A stretch of 59,166 nucleotides of DNA, from positions 1-59,166 of the forward strand of contig CAIXBB010000015.1 of the NCBI GenBank assembly GCA_903917565.1. The letters are read 5' to 3'. Below, one piece after another: positions 26,842 to 35,913 of this stretch. This DNA is from an uncultured cyanobacterium. GTDB taxonomy: Bacteria; Cyanobacteriota; Cyanobacteriia; PCC-6307; Cyanobiaceae. A program made the position numbers and the translations under genes. The first letter of the stretch is position 1, and the number at the start of each line of letters is the position of its first letter. A model generated the notes under the pieces. The model did not search any database, was not told where the DNA came from, and worked only from the letters and a program-made list of their open reading frames with translations.

Positions 26842-27966
26842 TTGTTGCCACTGTTACCGATCCCAGCCGTGCCGGAGCCCTCCTCCCCGGACAACCGGCG
26901 CCATCCGCCCAGCGATCGACGCTCCGCCCGCCTGCTGGCCATGGGTTGCGAACGGGCCCGCTTCCGCGAACTGATCGGCAAGGTGGGCAGCGGCGAGCAC
27001 ACCAGCACAGGCCTCGACCGCCACGAGGCCAGGGAAGCCATGGACCTGATGCTGCGGGGAACCCCCAGCGAGGCGCAGGTGGGAGCCTTCCTGATCGCCC
27101 ACCGGATCCGCCGCCCCCTGCCGCTCGAGCTCACCGGCATGCTCGACAGCTACCGGGAGCACGGACCGGTGCTGACCACCCCGGGCCGGAGGGCCCTGTG
27201 TTTCGGGGTGCCCTACGACGGCCGAAGCCGCACGGCGCCGCTGCTGCCGCTGGTGGCGCTGGTGCTCGCCGCCGCCGGCCAGCCTGTGGTGCTGCATGGC
27301 GGCGACCCGATGCCGGTGAAGTTCGGGGTGAGCCTGGCGGAACTGTTCGGAGCCCTGGGCATCGAATGGCGGGGCCTCACCCTGGGTGCGGTGCAGCAGC
27401 GCCTCGATCGCCACGGCCTGGCCCTCACCCATCAGCCCGATCATTTCCCCGCCGCCGAGCGGCTCGTGGGGGTGCGCGACGCCATCGGCAAGCGGCCGCC
27501 GGTGGCCAGTCTGGAGCTGCTGTGGACCCCCCACCGCGGCGACCACCTGCTGGTGAGCGGCTTCGTGCATCCGCCCACCGAGAGCCGCGCCTGGGAAGCC
27601 CTGCGGGCCGCCGGCGAAGCGGATGTGATTACCGTGAAGGGGTTGGAGGGATCCACCGACCTGCCCACCACCCGGGCCGGCATCACCGCCTGGATGCGCC
27701 GGGAGAGGGTGGAGCGGATCCTGCTGCACCCCCGCGACCACGGCATCGTGGCGGCCGAGGTGCCCTGGGAAAGCCTGGAGTGCTGGCAGGCCCAGGCACT
27801 GGAGGCCCTGGCCGGCACAGGCCCCCTGGCAGACCCCCTGCGTTGGAACGTGGCGGCCTGGCTCTGGTTTTCCGACCAACTGGCGGATCTGCCCTCCGCC
27901 CTGGACCAGGCCAGGGCCCTGCTGGCGGCCCGCTCCGGCCTGCGGCAGGCCGAGGCCCTCCGCTGA
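26842..27966 (+). CDS. Anthranilate phosphoribosyltransferase-like protein (TrpD2 group)
   Basis: A 374-residue protein of the TrpD/nucleoside phosphorylase class III fold: an N-terminal helical domain (RFRELIGKVGSGEHTSTGLD, EAMDLMLRGTPSEAQVGAFL) and an alpha/beta domain. The canonical PRPP loop GTGGD is replaced by YDGRSRT, as in TrpD2/YbiB-like proteins, so a tryptophan role is unlikely; TrpD2 relatives bind nucleic acid. Such a gene next to nirA/nrt is seen in other picocyanobacteria as I recall it. The TTG at 26842 or the ATG at 26941 could be the start. Confidence 0.8.
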   Translation: MLPLLPIPAVPEPSSPDNRRHPPSDRRSARLLAMGCERARFRELIGKVGSGEHTSTGLDRHEAREAMDLMLRGTPSEAQVGAFLIAHRIRRPLPLELTGMLDSYREHGPVLTTPGRRALCFGVPYDGRSRTAPLLPLVALVLAAAGQPVVLHGGDPMPVKFGVSLAELFGALGIEWRGLTLGAVQQRLDRHGLALTHQPDHFPAAERLVGVRDAIGKRPPVASLELLWTPHRGDHLLVSGFVHPPTESRAWEALRAAGEADVITVKGLEGSTDLPTTRAGITAWMRRERVERILLHPRDHGIVAAEVPWESLECWQAQALEALAGTGPLADPLRWNVAAWLWFSDQLADLPSALDQARALLAARSGLRQAEALR

Positions 27967-28048
27967 GCGCCCCAGCCTCGGACCCCGATCGTTGTCACTC
28001 CAGCGGGCTGACCGAGGCGCAAGGAGTCCGGCAGCCATCGGGGCATCG

Positions 28049-28062
28049 GTAGCAATCGCCAC
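28049..28062 (+). promoter_or_regulatory. Weak NtcA-like site upstream of nrtA
   Basis: GTA-GCAATCGC-CAC, one mismatch from GTA-N8-TAC, 204 bases before the nrtA start in the 299-base gap 27967-28265. The best -10-like sequences (CAGATT at 28087, TTATTT at 28091) are weak. Nitrogen control by NtcA of nrtABCD is established in other cyanobacteria, so this is worth testing. The rest of the gap shows nothing else. Confidence 0.3.
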
Positions 28063-28265
28063 TGCCGAGCGGCGCGGCGGCATGGTCAGATTATTTCGTT
28101 GGTCAGCTTCTGCGCCGACTCGATCTTTCCGATCCCCGGGTCAGGCCACTGCGTTCCGAAGCCGACCCGGATCTTCCCAGACCTCCCCTTCGACCTCCCA
28201 GCGCAGGTCGGAACTCTGACGACGTCAACGTCGGCTGATACCCCCCTGTTTTCCTGCACCTTTCA

Positions 28266-29543
28266 ATGTCTGTCTTCACCCGTCGCACCTTCCTGATCCG
28301 TACGGCCCTTGTCGGCACCGCCTTCTGCCTCCCGGTGGGCCTGGCCGGCGCTGCCCTCGCCGCCCCGGGCAAACCGGAAACCACCACCGTGGAGCTGGGC
28401 TTCATCGCCCTCACTGACTCCGCCCCGCTGATCATCGCCAAGGAGAAGGGCTACTTCGCCAAGGAGGGGATGACCGGAGTGGAGCTGAAGAAGCAGACCT
28501 CCTGGGCCGTGACCCGCGACAACCTTGAACTGGGCGGCGCCAGGGGAGGCATCGATGGCGCCCACCTGCTGACACCCATGGCCTATCTGCTCACCACCGG
28601 GGCCATCAGCAAGAGCAATCAGCCGGTACCGATGAACATCCTGGCCCGCCTCAACGTGAACGGCCAGGGCATCTCGATGTCGAAAGAGTTTCTCAAGTAC
28701 AAGTTCACCGTGAAGTCGCCAGGCCTCAGCAATGCGGTGGAAGAGAAAAACAAAACCGGCGACAAGTTCAAGGCTGCTGTCACCTTTCCGGGAGGATCCC
28801 ACGACCTCTGGATGCGTTACTGGCTCGCCGCCAACGGCGTGGATCCCAACAAGAAGGCGGATCTGGTGGTGATCCCACCACCGCAGATGGTGGCCAACAT
28901 GCAGTCGGGAACCATGGACACCTTCTGTGTGGGTGAACCCTGGAACGAGCGCCTGGTGAACAAAAAGCTTGGCTATACAGCCCTCACCACCGGCGAGATC
29001 TGGAAGGATCATCCCGAAAAGGCCTTCGCCATGCGGGCCGACTGGGTGAAGAAGAACCCCAACGCCGCCCTGCGGCTGCTGATGGCCGTACAGCAGGCCC
29101 AGAAGTGGGCTGACAACCCCGCCAACACCAAGGAGCTGGCCACGATTCTGGCCCAGGACAAGTATGTGAAGGCCTCGGTGGATGACCTGCTCCCCAGGCT
29201 GCAGGGCACCATCGATTACGGCACCGGCAAAGTCGTGAAGAACAGCCCCCTGAAGATGAAGTTCTGGGCCAACAACGCTTCCTTTCCCTACAAGAGCCAT
29301 GACACCTGGTTCGTGACCGAGGACATCCGCTGGGGCTACCTGCCGAAGGGCACCAACATCAAGGCTCTGGTTGGCAAGGTGAACCGTTCCGATCTCTGGC
29401 GTGAAGCCGCCAAGGCCAACGGAATCAAGGAGATTCCCGCCAGCGACTCCAGGGGCGTGGAGGTCTTCTTCGATGGCGTCAGATTCGATGCCACCAATCC
29501 GATGGCCTATCTCAACGCCCTCAAGATCAAGACCCTCAAGTAA
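28266..29543 (+). CDS. nrtA: NrtA, nitrate-binding protein of the nitrate ABC transporter
   Basis: A 425-residue nitrate/nitrite-binding protein. The N-terminus TRRTFLIRTALVG (R6-R7) is a twin-arginine-type signal followed by a hydrophobic stretch and AALAAPGK, so Tat export is likely. The mature part has LGFIALTDSAPLIIAKEKGY and GSHDLWMRYWLAANGVDP, standard for NrtA. It starts the nrtABCD operon with gaps of 42, 1 and 1 bases to the next genes. Expected to be induced by nitrate and repressed by ammonium. Confidence 0.96.
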   Translation: MSVFTRRTFLIRTALVGTAFCLPVGLAGAALAAPGKPETTTVELGFIALTDSAPLIIAKEKGYFAKEGMTGVELKKQTSWAVTRDNLELGGARGGIDGAHLLTPMAYLLTTGAISKSNQPVPMNILARLNVNGQGISMSKEFLKYKFTVKSPGLSNAVEEKNKTGDKFKAAVTFPGGSHDLWMRYWLAANGVDPNKKADLVVIPPPQMVANMQSGTMDTFCVGEPWNERLVNKKLGYTALTTGEIWKDHPEKAFAMRADWVKKNPNAALRLLMAVQQAQKWADNPANTKELATILAQDKYVKASVDDLLPRLQGTIDYGTGKVVKNSPLKMKFWANNASFPYKSHDTWFVTEDIRWGYLPKGTNIKALVGKVNRSDLWREAAKANGIKEIPASDSRGVEVFFDGVRFDATNPMAYLNALKIKTLK

Positions 29544-29585
29544 GACCAGTAACCCCGTCTTCTTCCCTTCGACCTCCCCTGTGCG

Positions 29586-30428
29586 ATGACCACTATCCCG
29601 GCCCCGGCCGCCGCCCGGCGGCGCCCAGCCCCCCCCTGGCTCAAGGGCCGCCTGGTGCGCTCCCTCAAGGCGCCCGTCGTCTGCATCGGTCTGACCCTTC
29701 TGCTGTGGCAACTGCTCTGCCAGCTCGGCAGCGGCGATTTCCCCGGCCCCATTCAGGTGATTCAGCAGACCTGGAATCCCTACATCCGCACGCCCTTCTA
29801 TGACGACGGCGGCACCGCCAAGGGCCTGGGCTGGCAGATCCTGATCTCTCTGCAGCGGGTGGCGATGGGCTACAGCCTGGCCGCGGTCGTAGGCATCGCC
29901 GCGGGGTTGGCCCTTGGCCTCAATGCCTTCGTGCGCAAGGGGTTCGACCCGATGATCCAGGTGCTGCGCACGGTGCCGCCGCTGGCCTGGCTGCCGATCT
30001 CCCTGCTGATCTTCAAGCAGGCCGACGTGGCAGCGGTGTTCGTGATCTTCATCACCGCCGTCTGGCCGATCGTGCTGAACACAGCTGTCGGCATCCGCGA
30101 GGTGCCGCAGGACTACATCAACGTGGCCCGGGTGCTGCGGCTCGGCAAGCGCAGCTACCTCACCGATGTGCTGATCCCAGCCACGGCTCCCTACGTCTTC
30201 ACCGGTCTTCGGATCGCCGTGGGTCTGGCCTGGCTGGCGATCGTGGCTGCTGAGATGCTCAAGGCCGATGGCGGCATCGGCTTCTTCATCTGGGACGCCT
30301 ACAACGCCGGCGGCGATTCCAGTACGAGCCAGATCATCCTGGCGATCTTCTATGTGGGCCTGGTGGGCCTGCTGCTCGATCGTCTGGTGGCCTGGGCCGG
30401 GCGCGCCGTCAGCAAGGGGGCCAGCTGA
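29586..30428 (+). CDS. nrtB: NrtB, nitrate ABC transporter permease
   Basis: A 280-residue permease with six predicted helices. The conserved cytoplasmic loop (around NVARVLRLGKRSYLTDVLIP) contacts the NrtC/NrtD ATPases. Family length is normal. The stop is followed after one base by the nrtC start. It forms the membrane channel for nitrate/nitrite import. Confidence 0.95.
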   Translation: MTTIPAPAAARRRPAPPWLKGRLVRSLKAPVVCIGLTLLLWQLLCQLGSGDFPGPIQVIQQTWNPYIRTPFYDDGGTAKGLGWQILISLQRVAMGYSLAAVVGIAAGLALGLNAFVRKGFDPMIQVLRTVPPLAWLPISLLIFKQADVAAVFVIFITAVWPIVLNTAVGIREVPQDYINVARVLRLGKRSYLTDVLIPATAPYVFTGLRIAVGLAWLAIVAAEMLKADGGIGFFIWDAYNAGGDSSTSQIILAIFYVGLVGLLLDRLVAWAGRAVSKGAS

Positions 30429-30429
30429 G

Positions 30430-32442
30430 ATGACCAGTCGCTTCCTCACCGTCGACCACGTCACCCAGGTGTTCCGCCTGGAAGGCGGCGGCCGCTACGT
30501 CGCCCTGCGGGACATCGACCTGCAGGTGGCCGAAGGAGAGTTCGTGTCGCTGATCGGCCACTCCGGCTGCGGCAAATCAACCCTGCTCAACCTGATGGCA
30601 GGCCTGGCCCAGGCCAGCAGCGGAGGCATCCTGATCAACGGGCGGCAGGTCACCGAGCCTGGACCTGAGCGGATGGTGGTCTTCCAGAACTACTCCCTGC
30701 TGCCCTGGAAGACGGTGCGGCAGAACGTCGCCCTTGCGGTGGATGCGGTGTTGAGGGATCTCAGTGCCGCCGAACGCCGCACCCTGGTGGAGCTCAAGCT
30801 GCAGCTGGTGGGGCTCACCGCAGCCGCCGATCAGTATCCGGCTGAACTCTCCGGTGGTATGAAGCAGCGGGTAGCCATCGCCCGGGCCCTGGCGATCCGG
30901 CCGAAGCTGTTGCTGCTGGATGAGCCCTTCGGCGCCCTCGATGCCCTCACCCGCGGCAATCTGCAGCAGCAGCTGATGCGGATCTGCCAGGAATCGGGGC
31001 TCACCACCGTGATGGTGACCCACGACGTGGACGAGGCGCTGCTGCTGTCGGATCGGGTGGTGATGATGACCAATGGCCCCGAGGCGGGCATCGGCCAGAT
31101 CCTGCGGGTGCCGATCCCCCGCCCCAGGGAGCGGCTGGACTTGATGGAGCATCCCGACTACTACCACCTGCGCAGCGAACTGATCAGCTTCCTGCAGCAG
31201 CAGCGCCGGCTGAGGCAACGCCGTTCCGCCGCCCAGCAGGTCCGCCGCAGGGCACCGGCCGGGCCGACGGTGGTGCGGGTGGGTTACCTCCCGGGTCTCG
31301 ACATCGCTCCGCTCGCCCTCGCCCTCGACAGGGGGTTGTTCGATCCCCTCGCCGTGGCGGTGAGCGCGGTGGCCTTCGGCGACTGGGACAGTCTCGAACA
31401 GCAGCTGGTGCAGGGCGGGATTGATCTGGCGATCACGGCGGCCGATGCGCCCCTGGCTCTCAGCCTGGGGCTGGGGGAACGCACCCCCTGGCCCGCCATC
31501 ACCCCGATGACCGTGAGCCGCAACGGCAACGCCCTCTGCCTGGCCCGACACTTCCTCGACAAGGGGGTGCTGGACCTGGCCAGCCTGCGCGACCGGCTCA
31601 CGGACTCGGCCACGCCCCTGCGGATCGCGGTGCCCCAGCAGCACGGCCTGGCGGAGCTGCTGCTGCGCCACTGGCTGGCCAGCGGCGGCATCGACCCCGA
31701 CCGCCAGGTTCGTTTCCTGGCCCTTTCGCCCCTGTCAATGCAGACCGCCCTGGTGGCAGGGGAGCTCGATGGATTCAGCGCGGGCCGCTACAGGGCGGCC
31801 CGCGCCGTGGATGAGCGGCTGGCCTACGTGCTGGCCACCGATCTGGACATCTGGAAGGGGCACCCGGAGAAGGTGGTCACCTGCTCGGAAGGATGGGCCG
31901 ATGACCACCCCGAGGCGCTGGAAGCCTTCTGCAGCGCCCTGTTGCGGGCGGGGGAACGCTGCGACGACGGCGACCAACGGGAATATCTGATCGGCCTGCT
32001 GAGCCGACCGGAATGGCTGGGATCCGGCTCCTCGGTGGCCCTGCAACGCCAGTTCGACTACGGCACCGGTGCCAAGCCGGCGCAACTGCTGCGATTCAAC
32101 CAGTTCCATGCGGATCGGACCTACCTTCCGAATCCTGCGGAAGGCGCCTGGCTGCTCACCCAGTTCAGCCGCTGGGGTTGGTCGCCGTTTCCCAGCAACC
32201 GGGTGGAGGTGCTGAGCCGGATCTACCGCCACGATCTCTGCCAGGGCGCCATGGAGCATGCCGGTTACGCCGTGCTGCATCCAGAGCGCAAGCCCTTCGT
32301 GCTGGCGGATGGTCTGCCCTTCGACCAGGACGAACCCCTGGCCTACCTGCGCAGCCTGCCGGGCCATGTGCAACCGGCAGTGGCGCCGCTGCCGCTGCCC
32401 ACCCCTTCCGTCGACGCCCCCCCTTCCCTCGCCAGGTGCTGA
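30430..32442 (+). CDS. nrtC: NrtC, ATPase with NrtA-like regulatory domain
   Basis: A 670-residue two-domain protein. Residues 1-260 are the ATPase: Walker [10 protein letters not shown] at 43-51, signature LSGGMKQR, Walker [13 protein letters not shown]. From about 275 a NrtA-like domain follows ([20 protein letters not shown]). In Synechococcus elongatus this domain is the sensor through which ammonium inhibits uptake; the same role is expected here. Start ATG at 30430 directly follows the nrtB stop. Confidence 0.95.
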   Translation: MTSRFLTVDHVTQVFRLEGGGRYVALRDIDLQVAEGEFVSLIGHSGCGKSTLLNLMAGLAQASSGGILINGRQVTEPGPERMVVFQNYSLLPWKTVRQNVALAVDAVLRDLSAAERRTLVELKLQLVGLTAAADQYPAELSGGMKQRVAIARALAIRPKLLLLDEPFGALDALTRGNLQQQLMRICQESGLTTVMVTHDVDEALLLSDRVVMMTNGPEAGIGQILRVPIPRPRERLDLMEHPDYYHLRSELISFLQQQRRLRQRRSAAQQVRRRAPAGPTVVRVGYLPGLDIAPLALALDRGLFDPLAVAVSAVAFGDWDSLEQQLVQGGIDLAITAADAPLALSLGLGERTPWPAITPMTVSRNGNALCLARHFLDKGVLDLASLRDRLTDSATPLRIAVPQQHGLAELLLRHWLASGGIDPDRQVRFLALSPLSMQTALVAGELDGFSAGRYRAARAVDERLAYVLATDLDIWKGHPEKVVTCSEGWADDHPEALEAFCSALLRAGERCDDGDQREYLIGLLSRPEWLGSGSSVALQRQFDYGTGAKPAQLLRFNQFHADRTYLPNPAEGAWLLTQFSRWGWSPFPSNRVEVLSRIYRHDLCQGAMEHAGYAVLHPERKPFVLADGLPFDQDEPLAYLRSLPGHVQPAVAPLPLPTPSVDAPPSLARC

Positions 32443-32443
32443 G

Positions 32444-33298
32444 ATGCCCGCCATGCTCCAACCCTCCGGATCCCCCATCACCACTCCCTTCGTACCGTCG
32501 TCAACCGAGGCCCCTCCGATCCTGGAGTTCTCCGGCGTGGGCCACGTCTTCCAGACCCGCCGCGGTCCTTTTGAGGTGCTCCGGGACATCAACCTGAGCG
32601 TGCGGCAGGGGGAGTTCCTCTGTGTGATCGGCCACTCCGGCTGCGGCAAGAGCACCCTGCTGAACATGGTGTCGGGCTTCCTCAGGCCGAGCAGCGGCAG
32701 CGTCAGCCTTGATGGCGTACCGATCGAGCGGCCCGGTCCCGACCGGATGGTGGTGTTCCAGAACTACTCCCTGCTGCCCTGGAAGACGGTGTGGGAGAAC
32801 GTGGCGCTGGCCGTCAAGGCGGCCCGGCCGGAGCTGCCTGCCTCCGCCCGCCACCAGGTGGTGGAACACCACCTGGAGATGGTGCATCTGCTTGACTCCC
32901 GCGACCAGCGGCCGGGCCAGCTCTCCGGAGGCATGCGCCAGCGGGTGGCGATCGCCCGGGCCCTGGCGGTGCAGCCGGCGGTGCTGGTGCTCGACGAACC
33001 CTTCGGGGCCCTCGATGCGATCACCAAGGAAGAGCTGCAGGAGGAACTGCTGGCGATCTGGACCGAGCAGAAGCCCACGGTGCTGATGATCACCCACGAC
33101 ATCGACGAGGCCCTGTTCCTGGCCGATCTGGTGGTGATGATGACCAACGGCCCGGCGGCCGGCATCGGTGAAATCCTCCAGATCCCCTTCGAGCGTCCCC
33201 GCCGCTACGAAACCATCCAGAACGATCCCCGCTACGGGCGGCTGCGCAACCAGGCGATGGACTTCCTGTTCCGGCGTTTCGCCCATGACGACCAGTGA
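32444..33298 (+). CDS. nrtD: NrtD, nitrate transporter ATPase
   Basis: A 284-residue ATPase that pairs with NrtC. Walker A is GHSGCGKST at 63-71, signature LSGGMRQR and Walker [14 protein letters not shown] Pro/Ser-rich N-terminal tail precedes the domain. It starts one base after the nrtC stop. Its stop overlaps the GTG of the broken gene that follows. Confidence 0.95.
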   Translation: MPAMLQPSGSPITTPFVPSSTEAPPILEFSGVGHVFQTRRGPFEVLRDINLSVRQGEFLCVIGHSGCGKSTLLNMVSGFLRPSSGSVSLDGVPIERPGPDRMVVFQNYSLLPWKTVWENVALAVKAARPELPASARHQVVEHHLEMVHLLDSRDQRPGQLSGGMRQRVAIARALAVQPAVLVLDEPFGALDAITKEELQEELLAIWTEQKPTVLMITHDIDEALFLADLVVMMTNGPAAGIGEILQIPFERPRRYETIQNDPRYGRLRNQAMDFLFRRFAHDDQ

Positions 33299-33494
33299 CC
33301 CCACAGGAGATTGCCGGGATCACCGTCGCCGAGGGCCACACCCTGCTGCTGGATCCTGAACAGACGTCGACGCGCCCCAACCAGGGCAGCACAGCCTCAA
33401 TGACTGGGCGGTGGATCTGCTGCTGATTCGCCACCTGACAACGGCAGAACAAGGCCTCACGGCCCTGTTGCGGTGGCTGGCTGAACGGAGGTGA
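33295..33494 (+). pseudogene. Short frameshifted gene after nrtD
   Basis: A GTG at 33295 overlaps the nrtD stop (GTGA) and opens VTPQEIAGITVAEGHTLLLD, then PEQ. In another frame the DNA continues as APQPGQHSLNDWAVDLLLIR and then HLTTAEQGLTALLRWLAERR to a stop at 33494. Both halves read like one 65-70-residue protein, with the frame change at about 33360-33375. It is either a recent pseudogene, a programmed frameshift or a sequencing error. I do not recognise the family; position suggests a nitrate-linked accessory protein. Confidence 0.5.
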
Positions 33495-33537
33495 CAGGAG
33501 GCTCGCCCCGAGGCTGGTGGAGCAGCCGGCAGCCGAC

Positions 33538-35760
33538 TCAAGACTTCGATTCGGACCGGAGCACTGGATGGTCGCCGGCGTGCGACAGCGTCCGCATTGA
33601 CGGCGCCGCGATCGGCTTCAGCGTCACCGCCGCGGCCTTGAGTTCCGGCTGCTGGGAGATCGGGCAGGCCAGTTCGTGCATCAGCCGGTTCGCCTCGCAG
33701 GCCTGCTCCTGGGCCGCCCCCCAGTGCATGGGAAGGAACACCGTGCCCTGGCGAATGCGATCGGTGATCTGCACGGTCGCCGTCACGGCACCCCTTCTGG
33801 AGATCACCTCAGCCCGGGCGCCATCGATCAATCCATGCTCTTGGGCGTCGGCGGGGTTCACCTCCAGCAACGGCTCGGGATGGGGCCGCATCAACCGCTC
33901 GACATGGGCCGTGCGGGTCATGGTGTGCCACTGCTCCAGGTAGCGGCCCACGGTGAGCACCAGGGGGTAGTCGCGGTCGGGGGGTTCGCCAAGCCCCATG
34001 GGCTGTTCGCTGATCAACCGGGCCCGGCCGGAGGCTGTTGGGAAACGGCCGGAGGTGTAAAGGCGCGGAGCACCCTCGCCCGGAGCGGTGCCGGGGGGGA
34101 ACGGCCATTGCTGGGGGCCGTGCTCCTGCAGCAATCCATGGCTGAGGCCGCTCAGATCGCACACCCGTCCGGCAGTGATGGCCACAAATTCAGCGAACAC
34201 CTCTGCCGAGGATCCATAGCGGAACTGCTCCTCGAAGCCCAGGCGCCGACCCAGCTCGGCGAAGATCGCCCAGTCGGGTCGAGCCTCCCCAGGGGCCGCA
34301 CGAAAGGCCGGGCAGTAGGTGACGCGGCGCTCGGAATTGGTCATCACCCCAGCCTTTTCGCTCCACTGCATCGCCGGCAACACCAGGTGAGCCACGGCTG
34401 CGGTTTCGGTGCCGGCGTAGGCCTCGTTGAGCACCACCATCGGGCAGCGGGCCACGGCGGCCCGAACACGATCGAGCCAGGGAAGGCTCACCAGCGGATT
34501 GGTGGCCGCCACCCACCAGAGCCCCAGTTCATCGCGCTCCATCGCCTCGATCTGCTCCCAGACGGTGAGTCCCGATTCCGGTGCAATGGCACCGGGGGCC
34601 AGGCCCCAGTGGTGTTCCAGCTCGGCGCGGTGCCCGGCATCGGTGACGTTGCGGTAGCCCGGCAGCAGCCGGGCCAGGCCACCGGCTTCCCGGCCCCCCA
34701 TGGCATTGGGCTGGCCGGTGAGGGAAAAGGGTCCCGCGCCGGGCCTGCCGATCTGGCCGCTGACCAGATGCAGGTTGATGATCCCCGCCACGGTGGCGGT
34801 GCCCTCCACGCTCTGGTTCACCCCCATCGACCAGAGACTGAGGACCGCCCGGCTCTCGGCCCAGCGGGCCGCGAGTTGGCGCAGCTGCTGCTGCTTGATA
34901 CCGCAGAACCGGCTCACCCTCTCGGGCGTCCAGCCCGCCCAGAGCTCCTTCAGTGCATCGAAGCCCTCGGTGGACGCCTGCACATAGGCCCGATCCACCC
35001 CGCCCCGCTCCAGCAGCAGGTGGCCGAGGCCGTGCAGCAGTGCCAGATCGGTGCCGGGCCGGATGGCCAGGTGCAGGTCAGCCGCGTCGCTGGTGGCCGT
35101 GGCCCGGGGATCCACCACCACGATCTGCACGGCCTGCTTCTGCTTGCGCTTGCGCTTCAGCAGGCGCTGGAACAGCACCGGATGGCACTCGGCCGTGTTG
35201 GTGCCGATCAGCAGCACCGTATCGGCCTGATCCAGGTCGTCGTAGCAACAGGGGGGGCCGTCGGAGCCGAAACTGCGGACATAGCCCGACACGGCCGAAC
35301 TCATGCAAAGGCGCGAGTTGGCGTCGAAGTTGTTGCTGCCAAGCGCCCCCTTGATCAGTTTGTTGGCAACGTAATAGTCCTCGGTCTGGAACTGCCCGGA
35401 GCCATACATCGCGAGACCTGCCGGCCCCTGCTCGGCCACGGTGCGACGCACCTGGGCCTCCAGCAGGTCGAAGGCCAGATCCCAGCTGATCGGCGCGAAG
35501 GGTTGGTCGGTGCGCTGCCGATAGAGCGGCGTGGTGAGCCGGTTGCGGTCCAGGGTCTCGCCCACCGTGGCCCCCTTGACGCAGACCTGTCCCAGGGAGG
35601 AGGGGTGGTGGCGGTCGCCGCGGGCCGTCCAGAGCGCTTCGCTGCCGGCCGCTGCCGCCGTGGGGGGCTTCATCTCCAGGCCGCAGCCCACACCGCAGTA
35701 GGGACACTGGGCCCGGGCCGGGCCGTCGGCGTGGGGGAGAGGCGTGGAGGTGTGGCTCAA
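33538..35760 (-). CDS. narB: Assimilatory ferredoxin-nitrate reductase
   Basis: A 740-residue molybdopterin enzyme that reduces nitrate to nitrite with ferredoxin. The N-terminal 4Fe-4S cluster is bound by C19, C22, C26 and C60 (CPYCGVGCG and CVKG), and C152 in SRLCMSSAVSGY is the expected Mo ligand. The C-terminal part has the molybdopterin-binding fold (TVGRYLEQWHTMTRT). It is convergent with nrtABCD rather than in that operon, so it needs its own promoter; none resembling GTA-N8-TAC was found upstream. Cofactor genes lie at 10-17 kb. Confidence 0.96.
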   Translation of the reverse strand: MSHTSTPLPHADGPARAQCPYCGVGCGLEMKPPTAAAAGSEALWTARGDRHHPSSLGQVCVKGATVGETLDRNRLTTPLYRQRTDQPFAPISWDLAFDLLEAQVRRTVAEQGPAGLAMYGSGQFQTEDYYVANKLIKGALGSNNFDANSRLCMSSAVSGYVRSFGSDGPPCCYDDLDQADTVLLIGTNTAECHPVLFQRLLKRKRKQKQAVQIVVVDPRATATSDAADLHLAIRPGTDLALLHGLGHLLLERGGVDRAYVQASTEGFDALKELWAGWTPERVSRFCGIKQQQLRQLAARWAESRAVLSLWSMGVNQSVEGTATVAGIINLHLVSGQIGRPGAGPFSLTGQPNAMGGREAGGLARLLPGYRNVTDAGHRAELEHHWGLAPGAIAPESGLTVWEQIEAMERDELGLWWVAATNPLVSLPWLDRVRAAVARCPMVVLNEAYAGTETAAVAHLVLPAMQWSEKAGVMTNSERRVTYCPAFRAAPGEARPDWAIFAELGRRLGFEEQFRYGSSAEVFAEFVAITAGRVCDLSGLSHGLLQEHGPQQWPFPPGTAPGEGAPRLYTSGRFPTASGRARLISEQPMGLGEPPDRDYPLVLTVGRYLEQWHTMTRTAHVERLMRPHPEPLLEVNPADAQEHGLIDGARAEVISRRGAVTATVQITDRIRQGTVFLPMHWGAAQEQACEANRLMHELACPISQQPELKAAAVTLKPIAAPSMRTLSHAGDHPVLRSESKS

Positions 35761-35913
35761 GATCGCGGGCGCACAGAAGCAAGCGGCCTTCCAGCGGGCG
35801 CTCAGGCCTCAGCGGGGCTGTCGAACACAGCCATCAATCACCGCCCTGACCGGACCGGCCAAGCTTAAGTGACAGGGACGACTCCCTCCCCTGAGAACCC
35901 ATCCGTGACAACG

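Noticed and set aside
28263-30464. 733-codon minus-strand frame opposite nrtA and nrtB
   Set aside because: Mirrors the strongly supported nitrate transporter genes and has no recognisable domain.
33676-35868. 730-codon plus-strand frame opposite narB
   Set aside because: Shadow of narB; low-complexity His/Gln/Gly composition.
35761-35913. Search for an NtcA site upstream of narB
   Set aside because: No GTA is present in a suitable position, so no site is claimed.
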